A stretch of DNA of 64,000 nucleotides from Endozoicomonas elysicola (GTDB taxonomy: Bacteria > Pseudomonadota > Gammaproteobacteria > Pseudomonadales > Endozoicomonadaceae): assembly GCF_000710775.1 (NCBI RefSeq), contig NZ_JOJP01000001.1, positions 4,636,232 to 4,700,231 of the forward strand, in the 5' to 3' direction. Under the pieces are notes generated by a model that saw nothing but the letters and a program-made list of their open reading frames with translations, searched no databases and was not told the origin of the DNA. Positions within the stretch are counted from its first letter, which is position 1, and every line of letters starts with the position of its first letter. Both the position numbers and the translations under genes were made by a program. Positions 29,670 through 37,669 of the stretch are shown piece by piece.

Positions 29670-30227
29670 TTAACGCTTCCCTCGTCTGAACATTTCGAAA
29701 AACCTATAAGAAGGATCATCCAGTCCCGGCCGACCTATATTGGAACCAGCAATAAACGGATGCTCCAGCTTAACGACGGTCTGTTCCTGAATATTGACCC
29801 AATCCGCCAGCACTGCACGATGGGAAAACTTCCAGACACCATCTCGCTTTTCATACTTATCCAGATAACGGCCACCAATTAATACATCAAACAGCCCCTG
29901 CCCTCCTTCGGCCTGATGGAAAGCGAGAACATACACTTCACCTTCAGCCTTGTGGCCATCCAGCTTGATATTATGAGTCGTGACATTGTGGTGGAGTATT
30001 CTCATGGTCGCCTGAATGTCTGGCAACTTGTCAATGAAGTCCATGGCAGCTCCATGGAAAAATGCACCATGATCATCAATGGCATCTTCATGGTAAAGAG
30101 AACGCATTTTCTCATGGTCGTGGCGGTCCGCTGCGTTACAGTACGCCTGAACCAGTTCACGAATTGACTCTTTATCCAGCAATGCCCTCAACTGATCATT
30201 AAGGTCATCAGTTACTTTATTATTCAT
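29670..30227 (-). CDS. SnoaL-like / NTF2-fold protein
   Basis: A 185-residue cone-shaped alpha+beta barrel protein of the SnoaL_4 type. The N-terminal helices ESIRELVQAYCNAADRHDHEKMRSLYHEDAIDDHG are followed by the strand block HHNVTTHNIKLDGHKAEGEVYVLAFHQ. The family contains dehydratases, hydrolases and isomerases acting on small molecules; the His/Asp pattern fits a catalytic rather than a carrier role, but the substrate is unknown. It lies just downstream of the TRAP permease on the same strand (72-base gap), so it may act on the imported compound. Confidence 0.72.
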   Translation of the reverse strand: MNNKVTDDLNDQLRALLDKESIRELVQAYCNAADRHDHEKMRSLYHEDAIDDHGAFFHGAAMDFIDKLPDIQATMRILHHNVTTHNIKLDGHKAEGEVYVLAFHQAEGGQGLFDVLIGGRYLDKYEKRDGVWKFSHRAVLADWVNIQEQTVVKLEHPFIAGSNIGRPGLDDPSYRFFEMFRRGKR

Positions 30228-30299
30228 TATTATTTTAATGCCAACTGTTCAAAGATCAGGGGATGGGCAAAGCTCACCCCCAATCTTCTGCTATCAGTG

Positions 30300-32204
30300 T
30301 TAGCTTGTGATTTGCGGGCTTTGCTTTGCCCCCATTCGCCATTGCAGGGCAACCAATACCATAACGACTAGTGCCCCCAGTAATGCACCTCCATATGGAT
30401 TAAATAGCAATACTGGCAGGCTTGCTGAAGACACAAGTCTTTCCCAAACAGTCAGTTTTCTTAGCAAATAGCCTTCAATGGTCATTGCCATGGCAATAAT
30501 AATGGCTACAGTTTGGAGTGTTGCCAACACCAGACCCAACGGGTCTTCAGCTGTATTAATCAGCCCGGTATAAGCCATCATAATTGGAATGACAAACAAA
30601 CCAGCAGCAAGCTTAAATGCCTCAACCGAGGCTTTCATTGGGTTGGCATTGGCCACACCGGCTCCTGCGAATGCAGCAAGGGCAATGGGTGGTGTTACGT
30701 TAGACGTTTGTGACAGCCAGAAAATAATCAGGTGGGAGGTTAACAGTGGCAAACCAAAATCACCCAGCAGAGGTACAGCGATAACGGCAAGAACAATATA
30801 CGCAGCCGTGACCGGCAACCCCATACCCAGAATCAGTGCAACAAGGCTGATCAACAATAAAGCGGTGAACAGGTAACCACCGGAAAGTGCCATAACAAAC
30901 TGGGTAAATTGCAGGCCAATTCCGGTCTGACCAACCACGCCGACAATAATACCGGCAGCACCACAGGCAACAGAAATAGGAAGTGCTAATAATGCGCCCG
31001 CTTTCATACCCTCAATCACTTTGGGAATACTGACACGACTGTGTCTGCGTAAAGCAGCGGTCACCAAAATGGCTGCACAACCAGCCACCCCCACCAGCAA
31101 GGGTGAATACCCCATCATCAGCAGTGAGGTGATCAGCACCAGCGGAATCAAAAAGTGTGCGCCCTGTTTCATCACCTTAAGAACCGCTTCTGTGCGACTG
31201 ACCGTCTGCAGGTCCAGTTTGCAGGCCATAATATGAACATACAGTAGCGTGCAGAAAAAATAGAGTAGCGCTGGCACAATGGAGGCAATCATAATGTCGC
31301 TGTAGGGTACACCGGTAAACTGCGCCATGACAAAAGCACCGGCTCCCATAATCGGCGGCATGATCTGCCCACCGGTTGATGCTGCAGCCTCAATACCTGC
31401 AGCCTGCTCGGATTTATAACCCAATCTCTTCATCATTGGGATGGTGATTGAGCCTGTCGTCACCGTATTGGCAATGGCTGAGCCTGAAATAGAGCCCAGT
31501 CCGGCAGAAGCAATCACAGCAGCTTTGGCTGGCCCTCCTCGATACTTACCGGCAATAGCAAAAGCCAGATCGATAAAAAACTTACCCGCACCGGTGACTT
31601 CGAGAAAAGCCCCAAACAATACAAAAATAAAGACAGTTGTTGCTGCTATCCCTAGTGCAGAGCCAAAAATGCCGTTACTGGAAAAAATCTGGAACTGCAC
31701 CAATTCTTGAAGACTGTAGGCCTTGGTAGCCAGAGCACCTGGAAGCAAATCACCAAATGCACTGTAAGCCAGAAATATACCGGCGATAATCACCATGACC
31801 CAGCCCACCGTCCGTCGGCAGGCCTCCAGCAGTAAAACCGTAAAAACAGCACCGGCAATCAGGTCCATTTTCGCGAGGCCAAATAGCAGGTAGTTGATGT
31901 CGTTGTAGTCAAACTGAATAATTCGATAGCCAGCAAATACGGCCAATGTACACAGTGCCAGGTCAATCACTCGGCCTGCAGCAAAAAGACGATGTTTATC
32001 TTCTTTGATTCGAAGGCTTTTTATTAAGGGGTTTTTTATTAATGGATAGTGAAGAAAAATCAACACAATGACCCAGGTCAGGTGGGCAGGTCGAAAGTAC
32101 GTTGCGGAAATGGTTGAGGTCACGCCCTGCCAGATCTGGAATACTGACAGCATCACTGCAAGAGCCAATAACAAATAGCCCAAGACCTGATTAAGCCTGC
32201 TCAT
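30300..32204 (-). CDS. TRAP transporter fused permease (TAXI type, DctQM-like)
   Basis: A 634-residue multi-spanning protein with a small N-terminal DctQ-like part and a large DctM part. The conserved region SAGLGSISGSAIANTVTTGSITIPMMKRLGY and GGQIMPPIMGAGAFVMAQFTG is the hallmark of fused TRAP permeases. Its solute receptor is encoded just upstream on the same strand. TAXI systems import dicarboxylates, glutamate or unknown solutes driven by Na+ or H+; the ligand here cannot be inferred. A long hairpin lies between receptor and permease genes. Confidence 0.92.
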   Translation of the reverse strand: MSRLNQVLGYLLLALAVMLSVFQIWQGVTSTISATYFRPAHLTWVIVLIFLHYPLIKNPLIKSLRIKEDKHRLFAAGRVIDLALCTLAVFAGYRIIQFDYNDINYLLFGLAKMDLIAGAVFTVLLLEACRRTVGWVMVIIAGIFLAYSAFGDLLPGALATKAYSLQELVQFQIFSSNGIFGSALGIAATTVFIFVLFGAFLEVTGAGKFFIDLAFAIAGKYRGGPAKAAVIASAGLGSISGSAIANTVTTGSITIPMMKRLGYKSEQAAGIEAAASTGGQIMPPIMGAGAFVMAQFTGVPYSDIMIASIVPALLYFFCTLLYVHIMACKLDLQTVSRTEAVLKVMKQGAHFLIPLVLITSLLMMGYSPLLVGVAGCAAILVTAALRRHSRVSIPKVIEGMKAGALLALPISVACGAAGIIVGVVGQTGIGLQFTQFVMALSGGYLFTALLLISLVALILGMGLPVTAAYIVLAVIAVPLLGDFGLPLLTSHLIIFWLSQTSNVTPPIALAAFAGAGVANANPMKASVEAFKLAAGLFVIPIMMAYTGLINTAEDPLGLVLATLQTVAIIIAMAMTIEGYLLRKLTVWERLVSSASLPVLLFNPYGGALLGALVVMVLVALQWRMGAKQSPQITS

Positions 32205-32233
32205 ATAATTCGTCCGCCAGAATATTGGAAGGG

Positions 32234-32267
32234 GCTCAGTGATAACGTTTAAACGTTACCACTGAGC
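32234..32267. promoter_or_regulatory. Long intercistronic hairpin between TAXI receptor and permease genes
   Basis: Two 17-base arms (GCTCAGTGATAACGTTT and AAACGTTACCACTGAGC) pair with a single mismatch and essentially no loop. It sits between receptor and permease on the minus strand, with no U-tract in transcription direction (exit CCCTTCCAATATT). A role as an mRNA stabiliser or partial terminator giving more receptor than permease is inferred. Confidence 0.65.
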
Positions 32268-32281
32268 TTAAATGCCGTTAA

Positions 32282-33199
32282 CTATTGAATACTGTTAAGG
32301 TACTTCTCTGCACCTGGGTGCAGGGGAACGCCAGCAAGTTGTTTTGCATTGGCCGGAATAGTTGCTTCGGCAACTTTGACTACCTTGCGTACTTCCCCCA
32401 TATTTTCATAGGCGACACGTGTCAGCTCATACGCCATATCGTCTGTCATATCTGCATGAACAACCAGCACGTTCCAGATACTCAGCGTGTCAGTGGCTGG
32501 CACATTGTTATAGATGCCCTCAGGAATGGTGTATTCACTGTAGGCTGGGTACTCTGCAATAAATGACTGCCTTTCTTCTTGAGAGATCGGAATAACGCGC
32601 AGTTTATGGGTCAGGGCAATCTGAGTAACCGCACCAACACCCTGCCCACCAACAATAAAGCCAGCATCTATCTGGCCATTAGCTAGGGCATTAGTGGTTT
32701 CAGAATAATTGAGGTAAACGGCATTGATATCCTTTTCAGGATTAATTCCCAGGGTTTTCAGCAATGCTGCCGAAGTAACGGCAGTACCTGAGCCAGGCGC
32801 TCCCAGAGAAACGCGCTTACCTTTCAGGTCTTCCAGTTTTTGGATGTCGGAGTTTTGCAATGTCATGGGGTGAACAAGGTTTGGATAAAGTGCGAACAAC
32901 ACCTTAACGGGCATTTTGGCTGGGAACTTTCCTTCGCCCTGATAAGCATCCATCACCACATTTCCCATGGCAATACCGGCCAGCATGTCACCACGAACCA
33001 CTTTGATAGTGTTTTCAACGGAAGCTGCGGTCACCTCAGCTTTGACGTTAATACTGCTGACTTCATCCGACCAGACTTTGGCAAGCGCGCCACCAAAGGG
33101 GTAATAAATACCACTCTGCCCACCGGTTCCAATGGAATAGTTTTGTGCAAAAGCAATCATGGGTAATAGCATTGCGAAAGCGGCAGCTATCCGTCTCAT
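32282..33199 (-). CDS. TAXI family TRAP transporter solute-binding receptor
   Basis: Periplasmic ligand receptor of a TRAP system. A signal peptide (MRRIAAAFAMLLPMIAFA) is followed by the family opening YSIGTGGQSGIYYPFGGALAKVW and the central KGKRVSLGAPGSGTAVTSAALLKTLG, and the C-terminal half has GVPLHPGAEKYL. Start 33199 is preferred because AAGGGGG sits nine bases upstream; an in-frame start exists at 33277, giving a longer non-signal-like N-terminus. Length is 305 residues. Confidence 0.93.
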   Translation of the reverse strand: MRRIAAAFAMLLPMIAFAQNYSIGTGGQSGIYYPFGGALAKVWSDEVSSINVKAEVTAASVENTIKVVRGDMLAGIAMGNVVMDAYQGEGKFPAKMPVKVLFALYPNLVHPMTLQNSDIQKLEDLKGKRVSLGAPGSGTAVTSAALLKTLGINPEKDINAVYLNYSETTNALANGQIDAGFIVGGQGVGAVTQIALTHKLRVIPISQEERQSFIAEYPAYSEYTIPEGIYNNVPATDTLSIWNVLVVHADMTDDMAYELTRVAYENMGEVRKVVKVAEATIPANAKQLAGVPLHPGAEKYLNSIQ

Positions 33200-33259
33200 A
33201 TTGGTCATCCCCCTTTTACAGGTCATTTTGTAGTTATTAGCGAGCGGGATCTTCCGCTC

Positions 33260-33374
33260 TATACCCAAAGGATTCAAGTTGCTGCGCGGCGGTAAAGCAC
33301 AGGGAGCTTAGCAATAGCGCTCCAGTGAGCCGAACTCAGCCAACTAAGTCGTAACCTGAAAGGCGACGGGTATA
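33260..33374. repeat. TATACCC-bounded palindromic interspersed element
   Basis: A 115-bp block begins TATACCCAAAGGATTCAAGT and ends with the complement (GGCGACGGGTATA), with the centre rich in GCTCC/GAGC pairs. This end structure is like the small palindromic MITEs of Yersinia, Serratia and Photorhabdus that begin TATACCCAAA and end ACGGGTATA. Non-coding; it lies upstream of the TAXI receptor gene. Confidence 0.6.
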
Positions 33375-33929
33375 TTTCGTTGTTTGAGCAGAGCTTACTA
33401 TAGGAAAGGCTGTTGGAGAATACTCTCTGAGAAAGGATGGAGAACTAATATGTGAAGTAGGCATACCGAAAGAAATTTCAGTAATGATCAAAAAACAACC
33501 AATACATATCCAAAACAACAACAGTGACCTCTTCTCTGCTTTTCCTCATAAGACTCACAATGTTATCCACAGAATCTGTGGTTAAGTTTTCAGGAATGGA
33601 ATATGCCTTGATAATTAAGTAAAACCTTAGGGAGTACCCAGTAAAAATCCCATATAATTACCATCTCAACGTGACCACAGCCTTAATATCCACAGCGACT
33701 AGCATCTCCAAGCAATTATTTTTCGATGAAAAATATTATTCTCAGTAAAAACAGCTACAGACAAATAAATGCTCGCTAAAGCAAGACAAAAACAAAAGGC
33801 ACAACCTCGATTTTCATACGAATAAATCATTAGAGCTGTATTAGATATTACGAGAAACCCACAGTTATTGCTTAAAAAAAGTTCTATCAGAATGATAGTC
33901 CCACATAATATAGAAATTCGGAGCACTCA
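33375..33929. other. AT-rich intergenic region upstream of the small porin gene
   Basis: 555 bases of low-GC DNA with no convincing gene. It holds a short palindrome CCACAGAATCTGTGG, overlapping a TTATCCACA sequence at 33563-33571, and the likely promoter of the downstream porin gene near 33860-33900. The AT content suggests acquired or relaxed sequence. Confidence 0.4.
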
Positions 33930-34613
33930 ATGAAGCGCGTTCTCCTAGGGACAGTTCTGGCTACTTCTTCTGCAATGGCTTTCGCTGGCGGCAGTTACGT
34001 AACTGGTAACGTTCAAAGCCACAGCAAAGACATTCATGGCTCCAGCATGACTTCTACTCTTGAAGCCGGCCATACTTTCGATACCACTGAGCGTGGTGGT
34101 CTGACTGTGCTGACCGAGTTTGATGGCATCCAGATTGGTAATGCTGCCGTTGAAGGCGTATCCAGCAGCCCATACATTACTTTGGGTGTTGAGCAAGCCT
34201 ATAGCCTAACTGACAATCTGTGGGTTGCGGCGGGTTACCATCATCTTCTGCACGATGGTGACTTTATTCAGGCTCGTCCACTGGTGAAAATTGGTTACAA
34301 CTTTGATAATGGCGTAGCCATCAGTAACCGTACCCGCTGGCATTTGGACCAGACCGGGGCAGCTGGTGATGCAGATAACATTCGTACTGATAACGCCATC
34401 AGCTACCAGATGCAGAATCAACCGGTTCAGCTGAAATACAACAACGTATACATGTGGAAAGACAACAGCGCTACTGTTGCTGACGAAAAAACTATGGATC
34501 ACGAATTCCGTGCAACCTGGACCAAAGCGGGCGTTCAACCATATGTTGAATGGCGGAACCAGGCTGACGATGCCAACAATGCTCTGGTACTGGGTGCATC
34601 CCTCGGCTTCTGA
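33930..34613 (+). CDS. KdgM-like small outer-membrane porin
   Basis: Predicted monomeric beta-barrel channel of 227 residues. A signal peptide (MKRVLLGTVLATSSAMAFA) precedes about 12 alternating amphipathic strands. The C-terminal strand ends ALVLGASLGF, with the terminal Phe required by the BAM machinery. Resemblance to oligogalacturonate/oligosaccharide-specific KdgM porins is in size and pattern (GVEQAYSLTDNLWVAAGYHH, ARPLVKIGYNFDNGV). GGAG precedes the ATG at good spacing. The substrate is not known. Confidence 0.78.
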   Translation: MKRVLLGTVLATSSAMAFAGGSYVTGNVQSHSKDIHGSSMTSTLEAGHTFDTTERGGLTVLTEFDGIQIGNAAVEGVSSSPYITLGVEQAYSLTDNLWVAAGYHHLLHDGDFIQARPLVKIGYNFDNGVAISNRTRWHLDQTGAAGDADNIRTDNAISYQMQNQPVQLKYNNVYMWKDNSATVADEKTMDHEFRATWTKAGVQPYVEWRNQADDANNALVLGASLGF

Positions 34614-34653
34614 TTCAGTTACCTGTCCCCATTAGTAACTGGTGTGCCAAAAG

Positions 34654-34673
34654 CCCTCGACATATGTTGAGGG
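34654..34673 (+). terminator. Terminator after the porin gene
   Basis: CCCTCGAC-ATAT-GTTGAGGG forms a hairpin flanked by AAAG on the left and TGTTTAC on the right, 40 bases after the stop. Confidence 0.65.
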
Positions 34674-34925
34674 TGTTTACTAAAAATCAGTGCAAACCCT
34701 CAAACAATTACTACACCTTCATTTTCCAGTGTTTCTACTAGAGTCACAATTAAATTGCCCATTCTATGGCGATAACTCCCACTATTCTGAGCAAGTTGAC
34801 CCTCTGAGAACTTAAACTGAACGCTGCCTTTTGTCCCGTTTTTTCAAACTGCCCCAGCAAACCATCTATCAGGGGGGCGCTTCTATATTATTCGAATTAA
34901 AGCCTAACCAGAGTCATTCTAGAGC

Positions 34926-35149
34926 TGTTCTCATGGTGCTGGCCGGAGCATATAACGCACCGCGGCTCAACAAGCTTTACTATGGATGACCTTGCCAGAC
35001 AAACAGCTGGAATTGAGCGCTGCAAAGATAAAGGGATTCTGGATGAAATTCCCAGCGTATACAAAAACATCGATAAAGTCATGAGCTTCCAGAAAGACAT
35101 GGTAGAGGTAGTTCATACTCTCAAGCAAATCATTAATATCATCGATTAA
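34926..35149 (+). pseudogene. rtcB: Decayed C-terminal fragment of an RtcB-type RNA ligase
   Basis: From 34926 the frame reads CSHGAGRSI, then a stop codon at 34953-34955 within what should be the M-S-R of the RtcB active-site motif HGAGR-x-MSR. After a frameshift the sequence resumes as FTMDDLARQTAGIE and runs to a stop at 35147-35149 through GILDEIPSVYKNIDKVM and DMVEVVHTLKQI. This matches the last 55 or so residues of RtcB (E. coli: DEIPMAYKDIDKVM, DLVEVIYTLRQVVC). The ancestral upstream 300 or more residues are missing, so the gene is non-functional. Confidence 0.8.
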
Positions 35150-35345
35150 GTCCCTTTCTTCAGCCACACCTCTCTTTCATAACGCCTCTTCTAACTTAAT
35201 GTTGAGAGAGGTCTGGCTCCCCTACTCATCCCGCAGTCATTATTTCTCTCAGCGTTAAAAACCCAATGAATCAGTGATGCAATTTGCCAATAAATAATAA
35301 GAAACAAATGCCGACATCAAGTCTATATTGGCTGGAGATATAGCA

Positions 35346-35813
35346 ATGACAGACCCGCAAGCCCGATTTGAGCAATTGATACAGCACCTGCGTGATCTTA
35401 CTGGGCTCGACTTCCCTCTTGAAAACAACAGCTGCACGCTTGTTGACAGCAGTGATGAAGAGAAGATTGTGCTTGAGCTTCCAGAAAAGAGTGACCTTCT
35501 CTTATTGCACAGAATGATGGCCAGGCTTCCAGCAGATCCTGCCATTCGAACTGGCAGAGCCCTGCAGCTTCTGGCACTTAATAGCCATCCGGAAAAACTT
35601 CGCGGAGCCTGGTTCTGCATCGATAATCAGGCAAGAGCCATTCATCTAATGCTAGGACAGTCACTCGAGAGCCTGAGTGACGGCAACTTCGAAAACCTGA
35701 TATTCAACTATGTAGAGCTGGCGGATAATCTGGCAAAAGAGATGAAGGAGGAAGAGCAGGAAATTGGTAAGCCGTCCCGCCCTGACTTACAGAACCCGGG
35801 GATACAGGTATGA
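35346..35813 (+). CDS. CesT-family type III secretion chaperone
   Basis: A small (155-residue), acidic protein with the CesT fold order. An N-terminal helix (ARFEQLIQHLRDLTGL) leads to strands with the typical NNSCTLVDSSDEEKIVLELPE, then LLLLHRMMARLP. The dimerisation helix region is ALQLLALNSHPEKLRGAWFCIDNQARAIHLM, and an acidic C-terminal helix (LAKEMKEEEQEIG) follows. Such chaperones bind one effector or translocator. ATG 35346 has GGAG upstream. Its stop overlaps the next gene by four bases, the usual chaperone-substrate arrangement. Confidence 0.82.
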   Translation: MTDPQARFEQLIQHLRDLTGLDFPLENNSCTLVDSSDEEKIVLELPEKSDLLLLHRMMARLPADPAIRTGRALQLLALNSHPEKLRGAWFCIDNQARAIHLMLGQSLESLSDGNFENLIFNYVELADNLAKEMKEEEQEIGKPSRPDLQNPGIQV

Positions 35814-36139
35814 CTTCTATTACTGGACCATCCATTAACCCAATTCCCAGCCAGAACCAACCTCCCAGCCAGACGGGCAAAGTTGATGAAAATTCCAATA
35901 TAGCCCAGTTGTTCAGTGGCTGCAGGTGTGATAATGGCAAACAGTCAATCCAGTTGCCAGGAAACTTTTCATCACTTCAAACTGCGGCCGACAAAGTTCC
36001 AGATTTAGCTGGCGCTAAAGCGGGTCAGTCAATCAATAATAGCTCCGAAAACAGCACCCTTGATCAAGTAATCGATACTGGTGGAAAAATACTTGATGGA
36101 GCACTTGCACTTGCAAGCTTTGTTGCGATGGTTACTTAA
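35810..36139 (+). CDS. Putative type III secreted substrate paired with the chaperone
   Basis: A 109-residue product of no recognised family. It starts with a Ser/Pro/Asn/Gln-rich, disordered N-terminus (residues 1-30) typical of type III signals and ends with an amphipathic-to-hydrophobic helix (GGKILDGALALASFVAMV). The ATGA overlap with the chaperone gene implies translational coupling and is the main evidence for substrate status. No type III apparatus gene is in the window. It could instead be a small translocator-like or membrane-active protein. Confidence 0.55.
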   Translation: MTSITGPSINPIPSQNQPPSQTGKVDENSNIAQLFSGCRCDNGKQSIQLPGNFSSLQTAADKVPDLAGAKAGQSINNSSENSTLDQVIDTGGKILDGALALASFVAMVT

Positions 36140-36325
36140 TTACGGATTCAGCTCTCACCATCTATAAAACGAAATATGTTCTATGAATCAAAAGAGGTTC
36201 CAAGTACCAAATAATCATCATATCCATGCTTCCCAGAACGTTTGCCTCAAACTCATAATGGAAAACCGCTAGAAATCTAGATAATCTAGCGCTCTTCTTT
36301 CATCGAGTTGCAAGCCCGTTCTCCA

Positions 36326-37489
36326 ATGATCATAACACCCGAAGTAAAGAATGTTGTGGCACTTAACTGTTTCCCTCCTGGATGTAAAGAAGCTGTTCAA
36401 CGACAGGTTGATTATATTCGTTCCCAGTCTGCCCTGAAAAATGGCCCAAAACGTGTTTTGATCCTTGGAGCTTCTTCCGGATTTGGCCTGGCATCACGTA
36501 TTGCAGCCTTTGGAGCAGGAGCCGACACACTCGGAGTCTCTTTCGAGCGGGGCCCCTCTGAGGATCGATCAGGTAGTGCTGGATGGTATAACAACCTTTA
36601 TTTCAGAGAGATCGCTGAAGAGCATGGTTTGTATGCCAAAAACCTGGTGGGTGATGCTTTCTCGGTATCAATGCGCGAGCAAGTTCTCAGCACCATAAAA
36701 GCGGATTTTGGTGGTAAAGTTGATCTTGTAGTTTACAGTCTGGCAACCGGAGTTCGTCCTGACCCGGAAAGTGGCAACCTCATTCGATCAGTCATTAAGT
36801 CTGTGGGAATACCGTATACCGGCCTGACACTGAATATTGAAAAAGAACAACTTGAGGCAGTAACGTTGGAGCCAGCAACACTGCAGGAAATCGACAACAC
36901 CATCAAAGTGATGGGTGGGGAAGACTGGGCTGATTGGATTGAACTGCTCAACCGCCACGATATGCTGGCGGATGGTTTTAAAACCGTCGCCTATTCCTAT
37001 ATTGGCCCGGAATCCACACAAGCCATCTATCATAAGGGCACCTTGGGCCATGCCAAGAAAGATCTGCAATACCATGCCGAGATGATGCATGAATGGCTAA
37101 GACCTCTTGGTGGTGATGCCTGGGTGACTGTTTGCAAAGCACTGGTTACCAAAGCCAGTGTATTCATTCCGGGACTTTCCCCTTATGTCATGGCTCTTTT
37201 CAAAGTCACCAAGGCAATGGGACTCCATGAAGGCTGTATTGAGCAGATGTACCGGCTCTTTTTCACTCACCTGTATGCCCTGAATGGCCCGAGCCTGGAC
37301 GCAGAGCGAATGATTCGCATGGATGACTGGGAACTTCGTGATGATGTTCAGTCGCAGGTTAATCAGTTACTGGAAAAAATCACACCAGATAATTTCAAAG
37401 ACCTTGTTGACTACCAGGGGTTGCGTCAGGATTTTATGCAGCTTAACGGGTTCGGCTTTGACAACATTGATTATGAAAAAAGTAAATAG
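36326..37489 (+). CDS. fabV: Trans-2-enoyl-ACP/CoA reductase FabV
   Basis: NADH-dependent enoyl reductase of fatty acid synthesis, largely insensitive to triclosan. Diagnostic are the N-terminus MIITPEVKNVVALNCFPPGC, the cofactor site LILGASSGFGLASRIAAFG, and the Tyr-x8-Lys active site in YHKGTLGHAKKDL. The C-terminal RMDDWELRDDVQSQV segment is also typical. ATG 36326 matches family N-termini; a TTG at 36308 is in frame. The length of 387 residues is normal. No partner fatty acid genes are adjacent. Confidence 0.95.
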   Translation: MIITPEVKNVVALNCFPPGCKEAVQRQVDYIRSQSALKNGPKRVLILGASSGFGLASRIAAFGAGADTLGVSFERGPSEDRSGSAGWYNNLYFREIAEEHGLYAKNLVGDAFSVSMREQVLSTIKADFGGKVDLVVYSLATGVRPDPESGNLIRSVIKSVGIPYTGLTLNIEKEQLEAVTLEPATLQEIDNTIKVMGGEDWADWIELLNRHDMLADGFKTVAYSYIGPESTQAIYHKGTLGHAKKDLQYHAEMMHEWLRPLGGDAWVTVCKALVTKASVFIPGLSPYVMALFKVTKAMGLHEGCIEQMYRLFFTHLYALNGPSLDAERMIRMDDWELRDDVQSQVNQLLEKITPDNFKDLVDYQGLRQDFMQLNGFGFDNIDYEKSK

Positions 37490-37669
37490 TCAGGGCTTGA
37501 GGAATATTTTGCCTTGCCAAAATTGGGTATCAGCTCCCAGTTTGGTGTGCGGTAGTGATTTCCCTTAAGCTTCAAAGGTTTGATTACTGAAACAGTCATG
37601 CCAATATTGGACTATTAAAATATCAGGTAAGTAGCCAGCCTTACTGATAACCATCAGGGAACCGTGTGA

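Noticed and set aside
33563-33571. Perfect DnaA box TTATCCACA in an AT-rich region, possible replication origin
   Set aside because: Only one good box is present and no dnaA, dnaN, gidA or similar gene is nearby; a single box is expected by chance.
34897-35167. Two overlapping minus-strand frames in the rtcB remnant region
   Set aside because: They are antisense to the RtcB-like codons and have no protein-like features; the plus-strand similarity explains the sequence.
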